From contig OZ255630.1 in NCBI GenBank assembly GCA_965276825.1, forward strand, positions 2,914,001 through 2,978,000: DNA of 64,000 nt, given 5' to 3'. The notes under the pieces were generated by a model that saw only the letters and a program-made list of their open reading frames with translations, was not told where the DNA came from and did not search any database. Below are positions 37,191-45,407 of this stretch, piece by piece. The position numbers and the translations under genes were made by a program. Origin of the DNA: G965276765 sp965276825. GTDB taxonomy: Bacteria; Actinomycetota; Acidimicrobiia; Acidimicrobiales; Palsa-688. The first letter of the stretch is position 1, and every line of letters begins with the position of its first letter.

Positions 37191-38861
37191 GTGGTGGAGC
37201 GATCGGCGGTGGGTGGGCCTCCCGAGCTGCCCGGGATCGAGGACCTGCGCGTCGTCGGTCGGGGTGGCTTCGCCACCGTGTACCGGGGCTGGCAGCCGGC
37301 GTTCCACCGCTCGGTCGCGGTCAAGGTCCTCGACGTCGGTCCCGGGACGCCAGGGGTCGCCCGCTTCGAGCGCGAGCTGCGCGCCCTCGGATCGCTGTCC
37401 GGTCATCCCCACGTGGTGGCGCTCTACGACGCCGGGACGTTGGCCGGCCGGCCCTACCTGGTCATGCCGTACCTGGGCGGCGGCTCCCTCGAGCGGCGGC
37501 TGCGCGACGGTCCTCTCGGGCCGGTCGAGGTCGTGGAGCTCGGGATCGCCGTGGCCGACGCCCTCGATGCCGCCCACCGCATCGGCATGCTCCACCGGGA
37601 CGTCAAGCCGGCCAACATCCTGGTCACGGACTACGGGGAGCGCCAGCTGGCCGACTTCGGCATCGCCCGCTTCGCCGACTCGACGGTCACCCACGGCCAG
37701 CTGGCCGCGACGGTCGGCTACGCCGCCCCCGAGGTCCTGAGCGGTGAGCGGGCGACGACCGCGTCCGACGTCTACTCCCTCGGCGCCACCCTCTACCACG
37801 CCCTGCGCGGCGCACCCGCGGTCGCATCCCGCGACGGCGAGTCGGTGATCAGCTTCGCCCTGCGGGCCATCGAGGACCGTCCCCCGGCCCTCGACGGCGC
37901 CGGCGTCCCGCCTGCGCTCGCCGCCGTGGTGACCCGGGCCATGGCCAAGGACCCGGCCGACCGGTACCCGACGGCGGCCGAGCTGCGAGATGCCCTCGCA
38001 ACCCTCGGCGTCGGCCGGCCCGGGTCGGGTAGCCCGGTAGCTCCGCCGCCGGCGACGTCCGACCCCGGGCTCGGGGCGCCCGCCGCCGCTGGCCGGGTGC
38101 ACGACACCCGCCGCCGGGGCCGTGCCCTCGCAGCCCTCGGCGCGGCGGCGGTCGTCGTGGCCATCGGTGCCGTCCTCGTGCTCACGCAACGAGGCCACCA
38201 CCCGCCCAGCGCGGCACGCACGGCGACGTCGCGGCCCGCGGGCGCGGGGTCATCGACGGCGCCGACCACGCCACCGGCGTCCCCGACCATTCCGGCGGGT
38301 GCCCCCAGCCCGGGGAGCACGGCCACGCCAGGCAGCACGGCCACACCAGGAAGCACGGCCACACCAGGGAGCACGGCCACACCAGGAAGCACGGCCACGC
38401 CAGGCGGCACGGCCACCCCGGGTGGCGCCATCGCTCCTGGCGGCACGGCCACGCCAGGCAGCACGGCCACCCCGGGTGGGAGCACCGCTCCGTCTCCGTC
38501 CACCACGGCGCGATCGACCTCCGCCCCCGCCGGTGCCGCCGGCCAGACCGGCTCGCCGGTCACCCTCACCCGCACGGTCGACGCCTACTACGGCCTGGTC
38601 AACCAGCACCGCCTCGACCAGTCGTTCGGGTGGCTCAGCCCCGCCTACCAGCAGCGGATCGGCTTCGCGTTCTACCAGCGGTTCTGGGACGCCATCGTCC
38701 GGGTCGACCTGGTGGCCGTCGACTCGGCGAGCGGCCGCACCGCCGTGACCCTCCACTACGTCGAGGCCAACGGCACCACGTCCACCGAGCACGCCACCAT
38801 CACCTTCACGACCGACGCCACCTCGGGCCGGCTGCTCATCGACACCTACGCCGTGACGTGA
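37191..38861 (+). CDS. Transmembrane Ser/Thr protein kinase (PknB-like) with extracellular domain
   Basis: A 556-residue kinase if GTG 37191 is used; an ATG at 37092 would add 33 non-conserved residues. The kinase domain has the Gly loop VGRGGFATVYRG (about 20-31), catalytic Lys in SVAVKVLD (about 45), the HRD loop MLHRDVKPANIL (about 133-144), DFG in LADFGIARF and APE in VGYAAPEVLSG. One membrane helix (LAALGAAAVVVAIGAVLVL) lies near residue 320. A Pro/Gly/Ser/Thr linker built of PGSTAT hexapeptides follows, then a roughly 100-residue NTF2-like extracellular domain (VDAYYGLVNQHRLDQSFGWL). No PASTA repeats. TTGCCG and TACGCG upstream of 37191 would allow a leaderless transcript. Confidence 0.88.
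   Translation: MVERSAVGGPPELPGIEDLRVVGRGGFATVYRGWQPAFHRSVAVKVLDVGPGTPGVARFERELRALGSLSGHPHVVALYDAGTLAGRPYLVMPYLGGGSLERRLRDGPLGPVEVVELGIAVADALDAAHRIGMLHRDVKPANILVTDYGERQLADFGIARFADSTVTHGQLAATVGYAAPEVLSGERATTASDVYSLGATLYHALRGAPAVASRDGESVISFALRAIEDRPPALDGAGVPPALAAVVTRAMAKDPADRYPTAAELRDALATLGVGRPGSGSPVAPPPATSDPGLGAPAAAGRVHDTRRRGRALAALGAAAVVVAIGAVLVLTQRGHHPPSAARTATSRPAGAGSSTAPTTPPASPTIPAGAPSPGSTATPGSTATPGSTATPGSTATPGSTATPGGTATPGGAIAPGGTATPGSTATPGGSTAPSPSTTARSTSAPAGAAGQTGSPVTLTRTVDAYYGLVNQHRLDQSFGWLSPAYQQRIGFAFYQRFWDAIVRVDLVAVDSASGRTAVTLHYVEANGTTSTEHATITFTTDATSGRLLIDTYAVT
38316..38486. repeat. 18-bp tandem repeats encoding the PGSTAT kinase linker
   Basis: About nine copies of an 18-bp unit such as GGCACGGCCACACCAGGAAG encode hexapeptides PGSTAT or PGGTAT in the extracellular linker of the kinase. 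Because the unit is a multiple of three, copy-number change would alter linker length without breaking the frame. Confidence 0.7.
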
Positions 38862-38987
38862 GCCGCCCGTCGCCCGAGCGCCCTGGACGCGGCCTCCCGA
38901 GACAGGTCGCCCACCCCGGCAGCCGCGTGGGCGGAGCCTGAGCGACGGCCTCGTCCACCCCGCGAGGTCGTTCCCTCCTCCTGCTGT

Positions 38988-40175
38988 TCAGGTGGGTCCC
39001 GCCTGTTCAGGTTCGCGGGGGACAGGCTGGGGCGGCGGCGGTCCCACGTAGCGGGCGGAGGGACGGATGATCCGCCGGCTCTCGGCCTGCTCGGCGATGT
39101 GGGCGCACCAGCCGATGACCCGGCTGACCGCGAACGTCGGCGTGAACAGCGCACGCGCCAGCCCGCAGCACGACATCACCACCCCGGCGTAGTACTCGAC
39201 GTTGGCGTAGAGCGGGCGGTCGGGGTGCAGCTCGCGCAGGGTGTCGGTGATGGTCCGCTCGACGGTCACGGCGAAGTCCACCAGCTCACCGCCGAGGCCG
39301 GCGGCCACGTCGCGCAGCATGAGCGAGCGGGGGTCGTCGGTCCGGTACACGGGGTGGCCGAAGCCCATGATGCGCTCGCCCCGGGTCACGGCGTCACGGA
39401 CCCAGGCGGCCGCGTTGGCCGGCTCGCCGATGGCCTCGAGCGTGTCGAGGGCCCGGCTGGGCGCGCCCCCGTGGAGGGGACCGGAGAGGGCCCCGATGGC
39501 CCCGGTGACCGCCGAGCCGGCATCGGCGCCGGTGGAGGTGATGACCCGCGCCGTGAAGGTGGACGCGTTGAATCCGTGGTCCACCGTCAGGATCAGGTAC
39601 TGCTCGACGGCTCTCGCCGCCACCGGGTCGGGACGGCGCCCTTCGAGCATGTAGAGGTAGTTGGCCACGTGCCCGAGCTGCGGGTCCGGTTCCACCGGCG
39701 CCTCGCCGCGCGACAGCCGCCACAGGGCGGCCACGAGCGTCGGCGTGGCCGCGACCAGGCGGAGCAGGTCGCGCCGGCGCGCCGCCGGGTCGCCACCCCA
39801 CAACGGGACCATCCCGTCGGCGCCGGCGAGCAGGGAGACGGCGCTGCGCAGGCCGCCGAGGCCGGTACCGCTCGTCGCGGCCACGCCGGCGAGCAGGTCG
39901 ACCAAGCCCGCGGGGAGGGCCCGCAGCGGCCGGGTCTCGGCGTCGAAGGCGGCGCGCTCGGCGACGGTCGCGGGCAGGGCGCCGTCCATCAGCAGGCGCC
40001 ACACGTCCTCGAGCGGGCGTCGCGCCGCCAGGTCCGTGGCCGAGTGCTGGCGGTAGTGGTAGAAGCCCTGGAGGCCCCGGACGTCACCGACCTCGGTGTC
40101 GGTGACGGCCACACCCTTGAGGCCGGCCGGGACGTCGAGCAGCGGGTCGGCGGAGGTCGTCGTCATGCTGGCCAT
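38988..40175 (-). CDS. Citrate synthase (or 2-methylcitrate synthase)
   Basis: A 395-residue type II-like short citrate synthase condensing oxaloacetate with acetyl- or propionyl-CoA. Active-site blocks are ILTVDHGFNASTFTARV (His about 195), SGPLHGGAPSRALDTL (His about 230) and GFGHPVYRTDDPRS (His about 275), with YYAGVVMSCCG near the end. ATG 40175 is preferred over a TTG at 40202 because GAGGGGCGGG lies upstream of it. It is divergent from a citrate-synthase-like gene bearing a DNA-binding domain, with a GATC dyad between them. Acyl specificity cannot be told by eye. Confidence 0.9.
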   Translation of the reverse strand: MASMTTTSADPLLDVPAGLKGVAVTDTEVGDVRGLQGFYHYRQHSATDLAARRPLEDVWRLLMDGALPATVAERAAFDAETRPLRALPAGLVDLLAGVAATSGTGLGGLRSAVSLLAGADGMVPLWGGDPAARRRDLLRLVAATPTLVAALWRLSRGEAPVEPDPQLGHVANYLYMLEGRRPDPVAARAVEQYLILTVDHGFNASTFTARVITSTGADAGSAVTGAIGALSGPLHGGAPSRALDTLEAIGEPANAAAWVRDAVTRGERIMGFGHPVYRTDDPRSLMLRDVAAGLGGELVDFAVTVERTITDTLRELHPDRPLYANVEYYAGVVMSCCGLARALFTPTFAVSRVIGWCAHIAEQAESRRIIRPSARYVGPPPPQPVPREPEQAGPT

Positions 40176-40193
40176 CTTGACCCGCCCCTCGGA

Positions 40194-40220
40194 GTTGATC
40201 AAGATTGATCCATGATCAAC
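40194..40220. promoter_or_regulatory. GATC-rich dyad operator between divergent citrate synthase genes
   Basis: GTTGATC (40194-40200) and GATCAAC (40214-40220) form an inverted repeat, with a third TTGATC (40205-40210) between them. The perfect palindromes TTGATCAA and TGATCA lie inside. The element is 19 bp upstream of the minus-strand citrate synthase ATG and 21 bp upstream of the plus-strand HTH-citrate synthase ATG. It is a good candidate operator for the latter's DNA-binding domain; binding is inferred. Confidence 0.6.
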
Positions 40221-40240
40221 ATGCAGCGGACGGTGGCTCG

Positions 40241-41440
40241 ATGGACGGTGGCTCGGTGACCGCCAGGCGGCTGACCACCGCCCAGGCCGCGGCGCGCCTC
40301 GGGGTCAAGCCGGCGACGCTGTACGCCTACGTCAGCCGGGGCCTGCTCCAACGGGTGCGGACCTCGGCGGGCAGCACGTTCGACGCCGGCGCCGTGGAGC
40401 GCCTGGCCCAGGGCTCGCGCCGCCCGCACGGTCCCGCCCCCCTGGCCTTCGTCACCGAGCTCACCCTGATCGAGGGAGGCACCTACCGGTACCGGGGCCT
40501 CGACGCCGTCGAGCTCAGCCGGTCCCGATCCTTCGAGGAGGTGGCGTCCTGGCTGTGGCAGGGCGCCTGGCCCGACGAAGCGGCGCCGTGGGTGGCGCCC
40601 CCGGACCTGGTCGCCGCCGCATCCAGGGCCTGCGCGGGCCTCGACCCCAGGTGCACGCCCGCCGACCGGTGGCGGGTGGCCGTCGCCGCGGCGGCCACCG
40701 CCGACCCGCTCCGCCACGACCGCGCCGCCACCTCGGTCGCCGGCGCCGCCCGGGGGTTGATCGCCACGCTGGTCGAGGTGCTGCCCGTGATCGCGGTGCG
40801 CGGGTCGGCACCGACCCCGTCGGCCCCACTGGCCGCCCGCCTCTGGCCGCGTCTGAGCCCCGTGCCCGCCACCGCCGCCCGGCTGGCCGCCCTCGACGCC
40901 GCCCTGGTGCTGATGGCCGACCACGAGGTGGCTGCGTCCACGCTGGCGGCCAGGACGGCGGCGTCCTTCGGTGCCGACCCCTACGCCGTGGTGCTCACCG
41001 GGATGGCGTCGGCCAGCGGCCCCTGGCACGCGGCCAGCTCGCTCGAGGTGCGGCCGGTGCTGGCGCGCGCCGAAGCCCACGGCGCGGCGGTCGCCCTCGG
41101 CGAGGTGCTCGGCCGGGGCGCCCAGGTCCACGGCTTCGGTCAGCCCCTCTACCCCGACGGCGACCCGCGGGCGACCGAGCTGCTCGACCGCCTGCACGCC
41201 TTCCCGGTCTCCCTGGACGCGGTCGAACGGGTGATCGAGCTGGCCGCGGCGAGGGGCATGCCCCCGCCCAACTGCGACTTCGCCCTGGCCGCGCTGGCCC
41301 ACGCCACGCTGATGGTGCCAGGCGCCAGCGAGGCGGTCTTCGTGCTGGCCCGCACCGCCGGGTGGATCGCCCACGCCATGGAGGAGTACGCAGCGCGCTC
41401 GGCGTTTCGGGTCCGGGCCACCTACGTCGGGCCCCGCTGA
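40241..41440 (+). CDS. Helix-turn-helix/citrate synthase fusion protein
   Basis: A 399-residue protein. Residues about 6-45 form a MerR/excisionase-like winged helix (RLTTAQAAARLGVKPATLYA, then YVSRGLLQRVRT). The remainder is a citrate synthase fold with FVTELTLIEGGTYRYRGLDA at its start. The three catalytic histidines look altered: ALVLMADHEVAASTLAARTA keeps the first, MASASGPWHAASS the second in changed form, and HGFGQPLYPDGDPRA replaces the normal GHP/GHA third His by Gln. It may therefore be a metabolite-sensing regulator or a weak enzyme. ATG 40241 is preferred; GTG 40256 is possible. Divergent from a normal citrate synthase. Confidence 0.85.
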   Translation: MDGGSVTARRLTTAQAAARLGVKPATLYAYVSRGLLQRVRTSAGSTFDAGAVERLAQGSRRPHGPAPLAFVTELTLIEGGTYRYRGLDAVELSRSRSFEEVASWLWQGAWPDEAAPWVAPPDLVAAASRACAGLDPRCTPADRWRVAVAAAATADPLRHDRAATSVAGAARGLIATLVEVLPVIAVRGSAPTPSAPLAARLWPRLSPVPATAARLAALDAALVLMADHEVAASTLAARTAASFGADPYAVVLTGMASASGPWHAASSLEVRPVLARAEAHGAAVALGEVLGRGAQVHGFGQPLYPDGDPRATELLDRLHAFPVSLDAVERVIELAAARGMPPPNCDFALAALAHATLMVPGASEAVFVLARTAGWIAHAMEEYAARSAFRVRATYVGPR

Positions 41441-41462
41441 ACGGCCGCGCCCCGAGCTCCGC

Positions 41463-42374
41463 TCAGCCGAGCAGGGCGGGGGCCAGGGCGGCGAGCTCGT
41501 CGATGGCGGTGGACGGGTCACCGAGGGGCTGGATCACCACGTGGTCGGCGCCGCCGTCGAGATGCTGGCCCACCCGCTCGGCGATCGCCGCCTCGTCCCC
41601 CCACGCCACGATGTCGTCGACCAGCCGGTCGCTGCCCCCGTCGGCCACGTCGCGCTCCGAGTACCCGAGGTGCAGGAGGTTGTTGACGTAGTTGGGCAGC
41701 TGGAGGTACCTGCCCATGTGGTCCCTCGCCACGCGCCGGGCCTCGGACGGGTCGGTCGACACCACCACGGCCTGCTCGGGGACGAGCAGCTTGTCGGGTC
41801 CGAGGGCCTCACGCGCCACCGGCGTGTGCGACGCGGGCACGAAGTACGGATGGGCGCCGTCGGCCCGCTCGGCGGCCAGGGCGAGCATCTTGGGGCGGAG
41901 CGCAGCTACGACCCTCGGCACGGGGACCTCGGGGACGGGCACGTCGGGGATGGCCGCGTCCATGTCGGCGAGGTAGCGGGTCATGTGGGCCAGCGGCTTC
42001 TCGTAGGTCTGCCCGGTGCGGTCGACGAGCGGGGCGTGGCTGATGCCCACGCCGAGGACCAGGCGACCCGGCCAGGCGGACCCCAGGGTGGCGGCGCCCC
42101 CCTGCATGCTGGCTGGGTGGCGGGCCCACACGTTGGCGATCCCGGTGCCGGTGACGATCCGCTCGGTGGCCGCCAGGAGCAGGCCCTGGTGGGCGAAGGC
42201 CTCCTTGCCGATGATCGCCTCGCCGGCCCACAGCGAGCCGTAGCCGAGCTCCTCGATCCGCCGGGCGGCGTCCTGCTCCTCCCTGGCCGGCAGGCCGGCG
42301 ATGGGGCCGAGCCACACGCCGACGCGCCCCAGGCGCTGGCGGTACTGGCGGACGACGTCGGGGCTGATGGCCAT
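41463..42374 (-). CDS. LLM-class F420-dependent oxidoreductase (TIGR03620-like)
   Basis: A 303-residue luciferase-like barrel. The opening RLGRVGVWLGPIAGLP, then RRIEELGYGSLWAGEAI, TGTGIANVWARHPASM and GRLVLGVGISHAPL match the actinobacterial F420-linked subgroup with a short barrel. The C-terminus HLDGGADHVVIQPLGDP is characteristic. It is convergent with the HTH-citrate synthase gene, with 22 bp between. Substrate unknown. Confidence 0.9.
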   Translation of the reverse strand: MAISPDVVRQYRQRLGRVGVWLGPIAGLPAREEQDAARRIEELGYGSLWAGEAIIGKEAFAHQGLLLAATERIVTGTGIANVWARHPASMQGGAATLGSAWPGRLVLGVGISHAPLVDRTGQTYEKPLAHMTRYLADMDAAIPDVPVPEVPVPRVVAALRPKMLALAAERADGAHPYFVPASHTPVAREALGPDKLLVPEQAVVVSTDPSEARRVARDHMGRYLQLPNYVNNLLHLGYSERDVADGGSDRLVDDIVAWGDEAAIAERVGQHLDGGADHVVIQPLGDPSTAIDELAALAPALLG

Positions 42375-42459
42375 GAGCGAACTCCTCGTCTCGGGGTGAC
42401 CTGGTGGCCCTCCCCGCCGAAACGCAGTCTTCCCGCAGGACCCGGCCTACCGTTGCGGG

Positions 42460-43431
42460 GTGCGACACAACCGGCTGTACCGCAGCGGTGTCCTGGAGGC
42501 CGAGGACTTCCCGGCCGAGGAGATCAGTGACTGCCTGGCCCAGCCGGACACGGTGGTGTGGCTGGACCTCGAGTCTCCCGACGAGGTCGAGCTCGGCCTG
42601 CTGGCCGAGGAGTTCGGCCTCAACAAGCTGGCCGTGGAGGACGCCACCCAGGAGCACCAACGCCCCAAGGTCGACCGCTACCGCAGCCACATCTTCGTCA
42701 GCCTCTACGGAGTGCACCTCGACGGCGACAGCGGGACGCTGCGCAGCAGCGAGCTGGCCGTGTTCGCGTCGCCCCGTTGGCTGATCACCGTCCGCAAGGA
42801 CGGGGGGTTCGACATGCGCCACGTCGAGCAGGTCTGGGACGCCAACCCGGATCTGGCCAAGCACGGCGTGGGCTTCTTGCTCCACGGCCTGCTCGACCAC
42901 GTGGTCGACGGCCACTTCGAGGCCGTGCAGGAGCTCGACGAGGCGGTCGAGGCGATCGAGAGCCGCCTCTTCGACGACAAGCCCGAGCCGCTGGCCGTGC
43001 AGAAGCGGTCGTTCCAGATGCGCAAGGCCCTGGTGGACCTGCGCCGGGTGAGCCTGCCCATGCGGGAGGTGCTCAACACCTTCCTGCGCCGTGACCTCGG
43101 CTTCGTCGGCGACGAGATGGGCCCGTACTACCAGGACGTCTACGACCACGTCCTGCGGGTCACCGAGTGGACCGAGTCGCTGCGGGACCTGGTCACCACC
43201 ATCCAGGACAGCAACCTGCAGGTCCAGTCCAACCGGCTCAACGAGGTCATGAAGAAGCTCACCGCCTACGCCGCCCTGTTCGGCGCCGTGGCCGCCATCA
43301 CCGGCTTCTTCGGCCAGAACCTCCCCTACCCGGGCTTCGGCACCCACGGCGGGTTGTACGTGATGGGCGCGCTCCTCGCCCTCGCCGTCGTCGGGCTCGG
43401 CGTGGTGTTCAAGCTCAAGGACTGGTTGTAG
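42460..43431 (+). CDS. corA: CorA-family divalent cation transporter with GQN variant motif
   Basis: A 323-residue CorA-type channel for Mg2+ (or Co2+, Ni2+, Zn2+). The long soluble N-terminal region has typical blocks VVWLDLESPDEVEL, LAVEDATQEHQRPKVDRY and the helical NRLNEVMKKLTAYAALFGAV before the first pore helix. The selectivity loop, normally YGMN, reads FFGQNLPYPGF, so Met is replaced by Gln while Asn is kept. The second helix is LYVMGALLALAVVGLGVVF and the basic end is KLKDWL. GTG 42460 is the start. A small membrane gene follows 2 bp after the stop. Confidence 0.88.
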   Translation: MRHNRLYRSGVLEAEDFPAEEISDCLAQPDTVVWLDLESPDEVELGLLAEEFGLNKLAVEDATQEHQRPKVDRYRSHIFVSLYGVHLDGDSGTLRSSELAVFASPRWLITVRKDGGFDMRHVEQVWDANPDLAKHGVGFLLHGLLDHVVDGHFEAVQELDEAVEAIESRLFDDKPEPLAVQKRSFQMRKALVDLRRVSLPMREVLNTFLRRDLGFVGDEMGPYYQDVYDHVLRVTEWTESLRDLVTTIQDSNLQVQSNRLNEVMKKLTAYAALFGAVAAITGFFGQNLPYPGFGTHGGLYVMGALLALAVVGLGVVFKLKDWL

Positions 43432-43433
43432 GG

Positions 43434-43727
43434 ATGGCCGCCGGCGGTTTCGTGGAAGGTGCCGTCCTCGTCGTGTTCGGAGCGGGCATCGGCGTCAACC
43501 AGAGCCGGCAGTGGGGACTCCTGGAGCGGCCGGGACGTCAGGCGGCCTTCGTGCGGGCCGGCCTGCCGATCCTCCTCGGCGCGACCGCCCTGTCGTCCGC
43601 CGCCAACCTGCCGGTGGTGGTGCCCGGTGTGCTGCTGGCCGGGTTCGGGGTGCTCGTCGTCGCCGCGGTCGTCCTCGGCTGGCGCCAGATCCGGCGCAGG
43701 AGAGACGATCCGCTCGGCCCCCCCTGA
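43434..43727 (+). CDS. Small membrane protein of unknown function downstream of corA
   Basis: A 97-residue protein with about three hydrophobic segments (GFVEGAVLVVFGAGIGV, AGLPILLGATALSSAANL, PGVLLAGFGVLVVAAVVLGW) and a basic C-terminus QIRRRRDD. It starts 2 bp after the corA stop, so the two are co-transcribed and perhaps functionally linked. No family recognised. Confidence 0.65.
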   Translation: MAAGGFVEGAVLVVFGAGIGVNQSRQWGLLERPGRQAAFVRAGLPILLGATALSSAANLPVVVPGVLLAGFGVLVVAAVVLGWRQIRRRRDDPLGPP

Positions 43728-43731
43728 CCGG

Positions 43732-44517
43732 TCAGGACGACGACCCATCGGTCCACCGCCACGGCGTGGTCGTGGCCAGCTGGACGAACCCGAGCCGGCG
43801 CAGGACGGGCCGGCTGGCGGAGGAGGCGTCGACCTGCAGGTAGCGGTAGCCGCGTGCCCGGGCGAGCGCAGCCCGGTGGGCGACCAGCGAGCGGAAGACC
43901 CCGCGTCCCCTCCACGCCGGCACCGTGCCCCCTCCCCAGAGGGTGGCGAAGTCACTGCGGGGGGGAAATTCCACGCGTCCTGCGGCGATCGGGCCGCTGG
44001 AGGTCACGGCGACGGCCGCGGCGATCGACGGCGGCGCGGATCCGAGTCCGGCGAGGACACGGCGCCCGATCGCCTCGTGGCTCCCGCCAAAGACGCCGTC
44101 GTGCACCGCCACGAGGTTGTCGGCGGTCTCCCGGTCGACCACGGGGACCAGCTCCACCCCGTCCGGCGGCTCGGCTGACACCACGAGGTCGGCCAGGTCG
44201 GCGACGAGCACCGCCTCGACCGGGTCCGGGACGAAGCCGGCCGCCCGCAGCCTTTCCGGCAGGTCGGCGGGGCGGTCGTGGTCGTACAGCTTCCACTCCC
44301 AGCGCCGGGCCCGGGCGGCGAAGGTCTGGATCTCCGAGGCGATGACCGCCTCCACGTCCCCGTCGGCCAGGTCGCTCCAGACGACGCCGCTCCAGCCGTC
44401 GCCGTCGGCCATGACCCTGGTCACGCGCTCGTCGCGCTCGACCTGGGCTGCCCGCTCGCCGGTCACGTTGCGGCGCAGCTGGTCGTCGAAGGCGGCCAGG
44501 ACCGCGGCCGTGTCCAC
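43732..44517 (-). CDS. GNAT-family N-acetyltransferase
   Basis: A 261-residue protein. The acetyl-CoA-binding GNAT core is in the C-terminal 90 residues: FATLWGGGTVPAWRGRGVFR contains the R-G-R-G pyrophosphate loop, followed by RAALARARGYRYLQVDAS and RPVLRRLGFVQLATT. The N-terminal 130 residues look like a degenerate second GNAT half or substrate domain. GTG start at 44517. Substrate unknown. It is convergent with the small membrane gene. Confidence 0.85.
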   Translation of the reverse strand: MDTAAVLAAFDDQLRRNVTGERAAQVERDERVTRVMADGDGWSGVVWSDLADGDVEAVIASEIQTFAARARRWEWKLYDHDRPADLPERLRAAGFVPDPVEAVLVADLADLVVSAEPPDGVELVPVVDRETADNLVAVHDGVFGGSHEAIGRRVLAGLGSAPPSIAAAVAVTSSGPIAAGRVEFPPRSDFATLWGGGTVPAWRGRGVFRSLVAHRAALARARGYRYLQVDASSASRPVLRRLGFVQLATTTPWRWTDGSSS

Positions 44518-44618
44518 GGATCGGATCTCAGCACCCTGCCCGGGCAGGGTGCAACCGGATTGCCGTCACGCTCTGCGGCGCCGCGTCGCGGCTTGGGTCC
44601 TGCAGGCCGCGGGCCGAC

Positions 44619-45401
44619 TCACTCGGGGTGCGGATCGACGCCCGGCTCGACCGGGGAGGCGTCGAGTGCGCCCGCCCTGGCCAACCAGCGTCCGATCTCC
44701 GCCGACACGTTTCTTCCCGTGGCGATCGCCGGGGCGCCGTCGTTCCGTGCCATCTTGTCGTTGGCGCGCTCGATGGCCTTCCGCATCGAGTCGCTCGACC
44801 GCCCCAGGCGGCGGGCGGCCACGTCGTGGCCTCGTGGCTCCAGGACCCGGGGGCGGGGCAACGAGACGAAATCCGAGTAGTAGGCGAGGAGGACGTCCCG
44901 CTCCAGGGGGGTGAAGGTCAGGATGCGGAGCGCGTCGAGGCGCGCCGTCGGCTCGTCGTCCTCCGACGGGGTCGTTCGCCATCGCTCTGCGACCTGCTCC
45001 TGCGCGCTGGCCGGGCGATCGTCGGTGTCGCACACGACGAAGAAGGGATGCCCGGGGCGGCCGACGCGGTAGCTCCAGCGGCTCCTGGCCGGCGTCCAGC
45101 TCCGACCAGGTTCGAGGGGAACATCCTCGTAGCCGGGCTCGTAGACCGACAGGAGCCCCGTCTTGTCGCTGACGTTGGTGGTCACCCACCGGTGATCGTC
45201 CCACTCGATCCTGAGGTGGCGCTTCGAGACCGTCCAGAGCCCTGCGACCTGACGGTCGCCGACGCGAACGTCACTGTCGGCGCCGCGTCCGACCGCGACC
45301 GCCTGGTCCCGTTGGAAGACCGCGTCGGCCTCGCCGGGCACGACGCGAAGCCGGATCACGTCGGGGACCCGTGCGGCCACGCCGCCACCCAGGCTCGGCA
45401 C
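44619..45401 (-). CDS. FHA-domain protein with C-terminal helix-turn-helix
   Basis: A 260-residue protein. The N-terminal 110 residues resemble a forkhead-associated phosphothreonine-binding domain: VAVGRGADSDVRVGD, then TVSKRHLRIEWDDHRWVTTN with the expected SxRH. The C-terminal half has ILTFTPLERDVLLAYYSDFV and DVAARRLGRSSDSMRKAIER, a sigma-region-4-like or LuxR-like HTH. The likely role is a phosphorylation-sensing DNA-binding regulator. It lies 6 bp downstream of the PP2C gene in the same direction. Confidence 0.72.
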   Translation of the reverse strand: MPSLGGGVAARVPDVIRLRVVPGEADAVFQRDQAVAVGRGADSDVRVGDRQVAGLWTVSKRHLRIEWDDHRWVTTNVSDKTGLLSVYEPGYEDVPLEPGRSWTPARSRWSYRVGRPGHPFFVVCDTDDRPASAQEQVAERWRTTPSEDDEPTARLDALRILTFTPLERDVLLAYYSDFVSLPRPRVLEPRGHDVAARRLGRSSDSMRKAIERANDKMARNDGAPAIATGRNVSAEIGRWLARAGALDASPVEPGVDPHPE

Positions 45402-45407
45402 CGACGA

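Noticed and set aside
38316..38486. CRISPR-like or minisatellite array
   Set aside because: In-frame coding repeat of a Pro/Ser/Thr linker; no spacers.
40241..41440. Ordinary citrate synthase
   Set aside because: The HTH domain and altered catalytic blocks argue for a regulatory role, so it is listed as a fusion protein.
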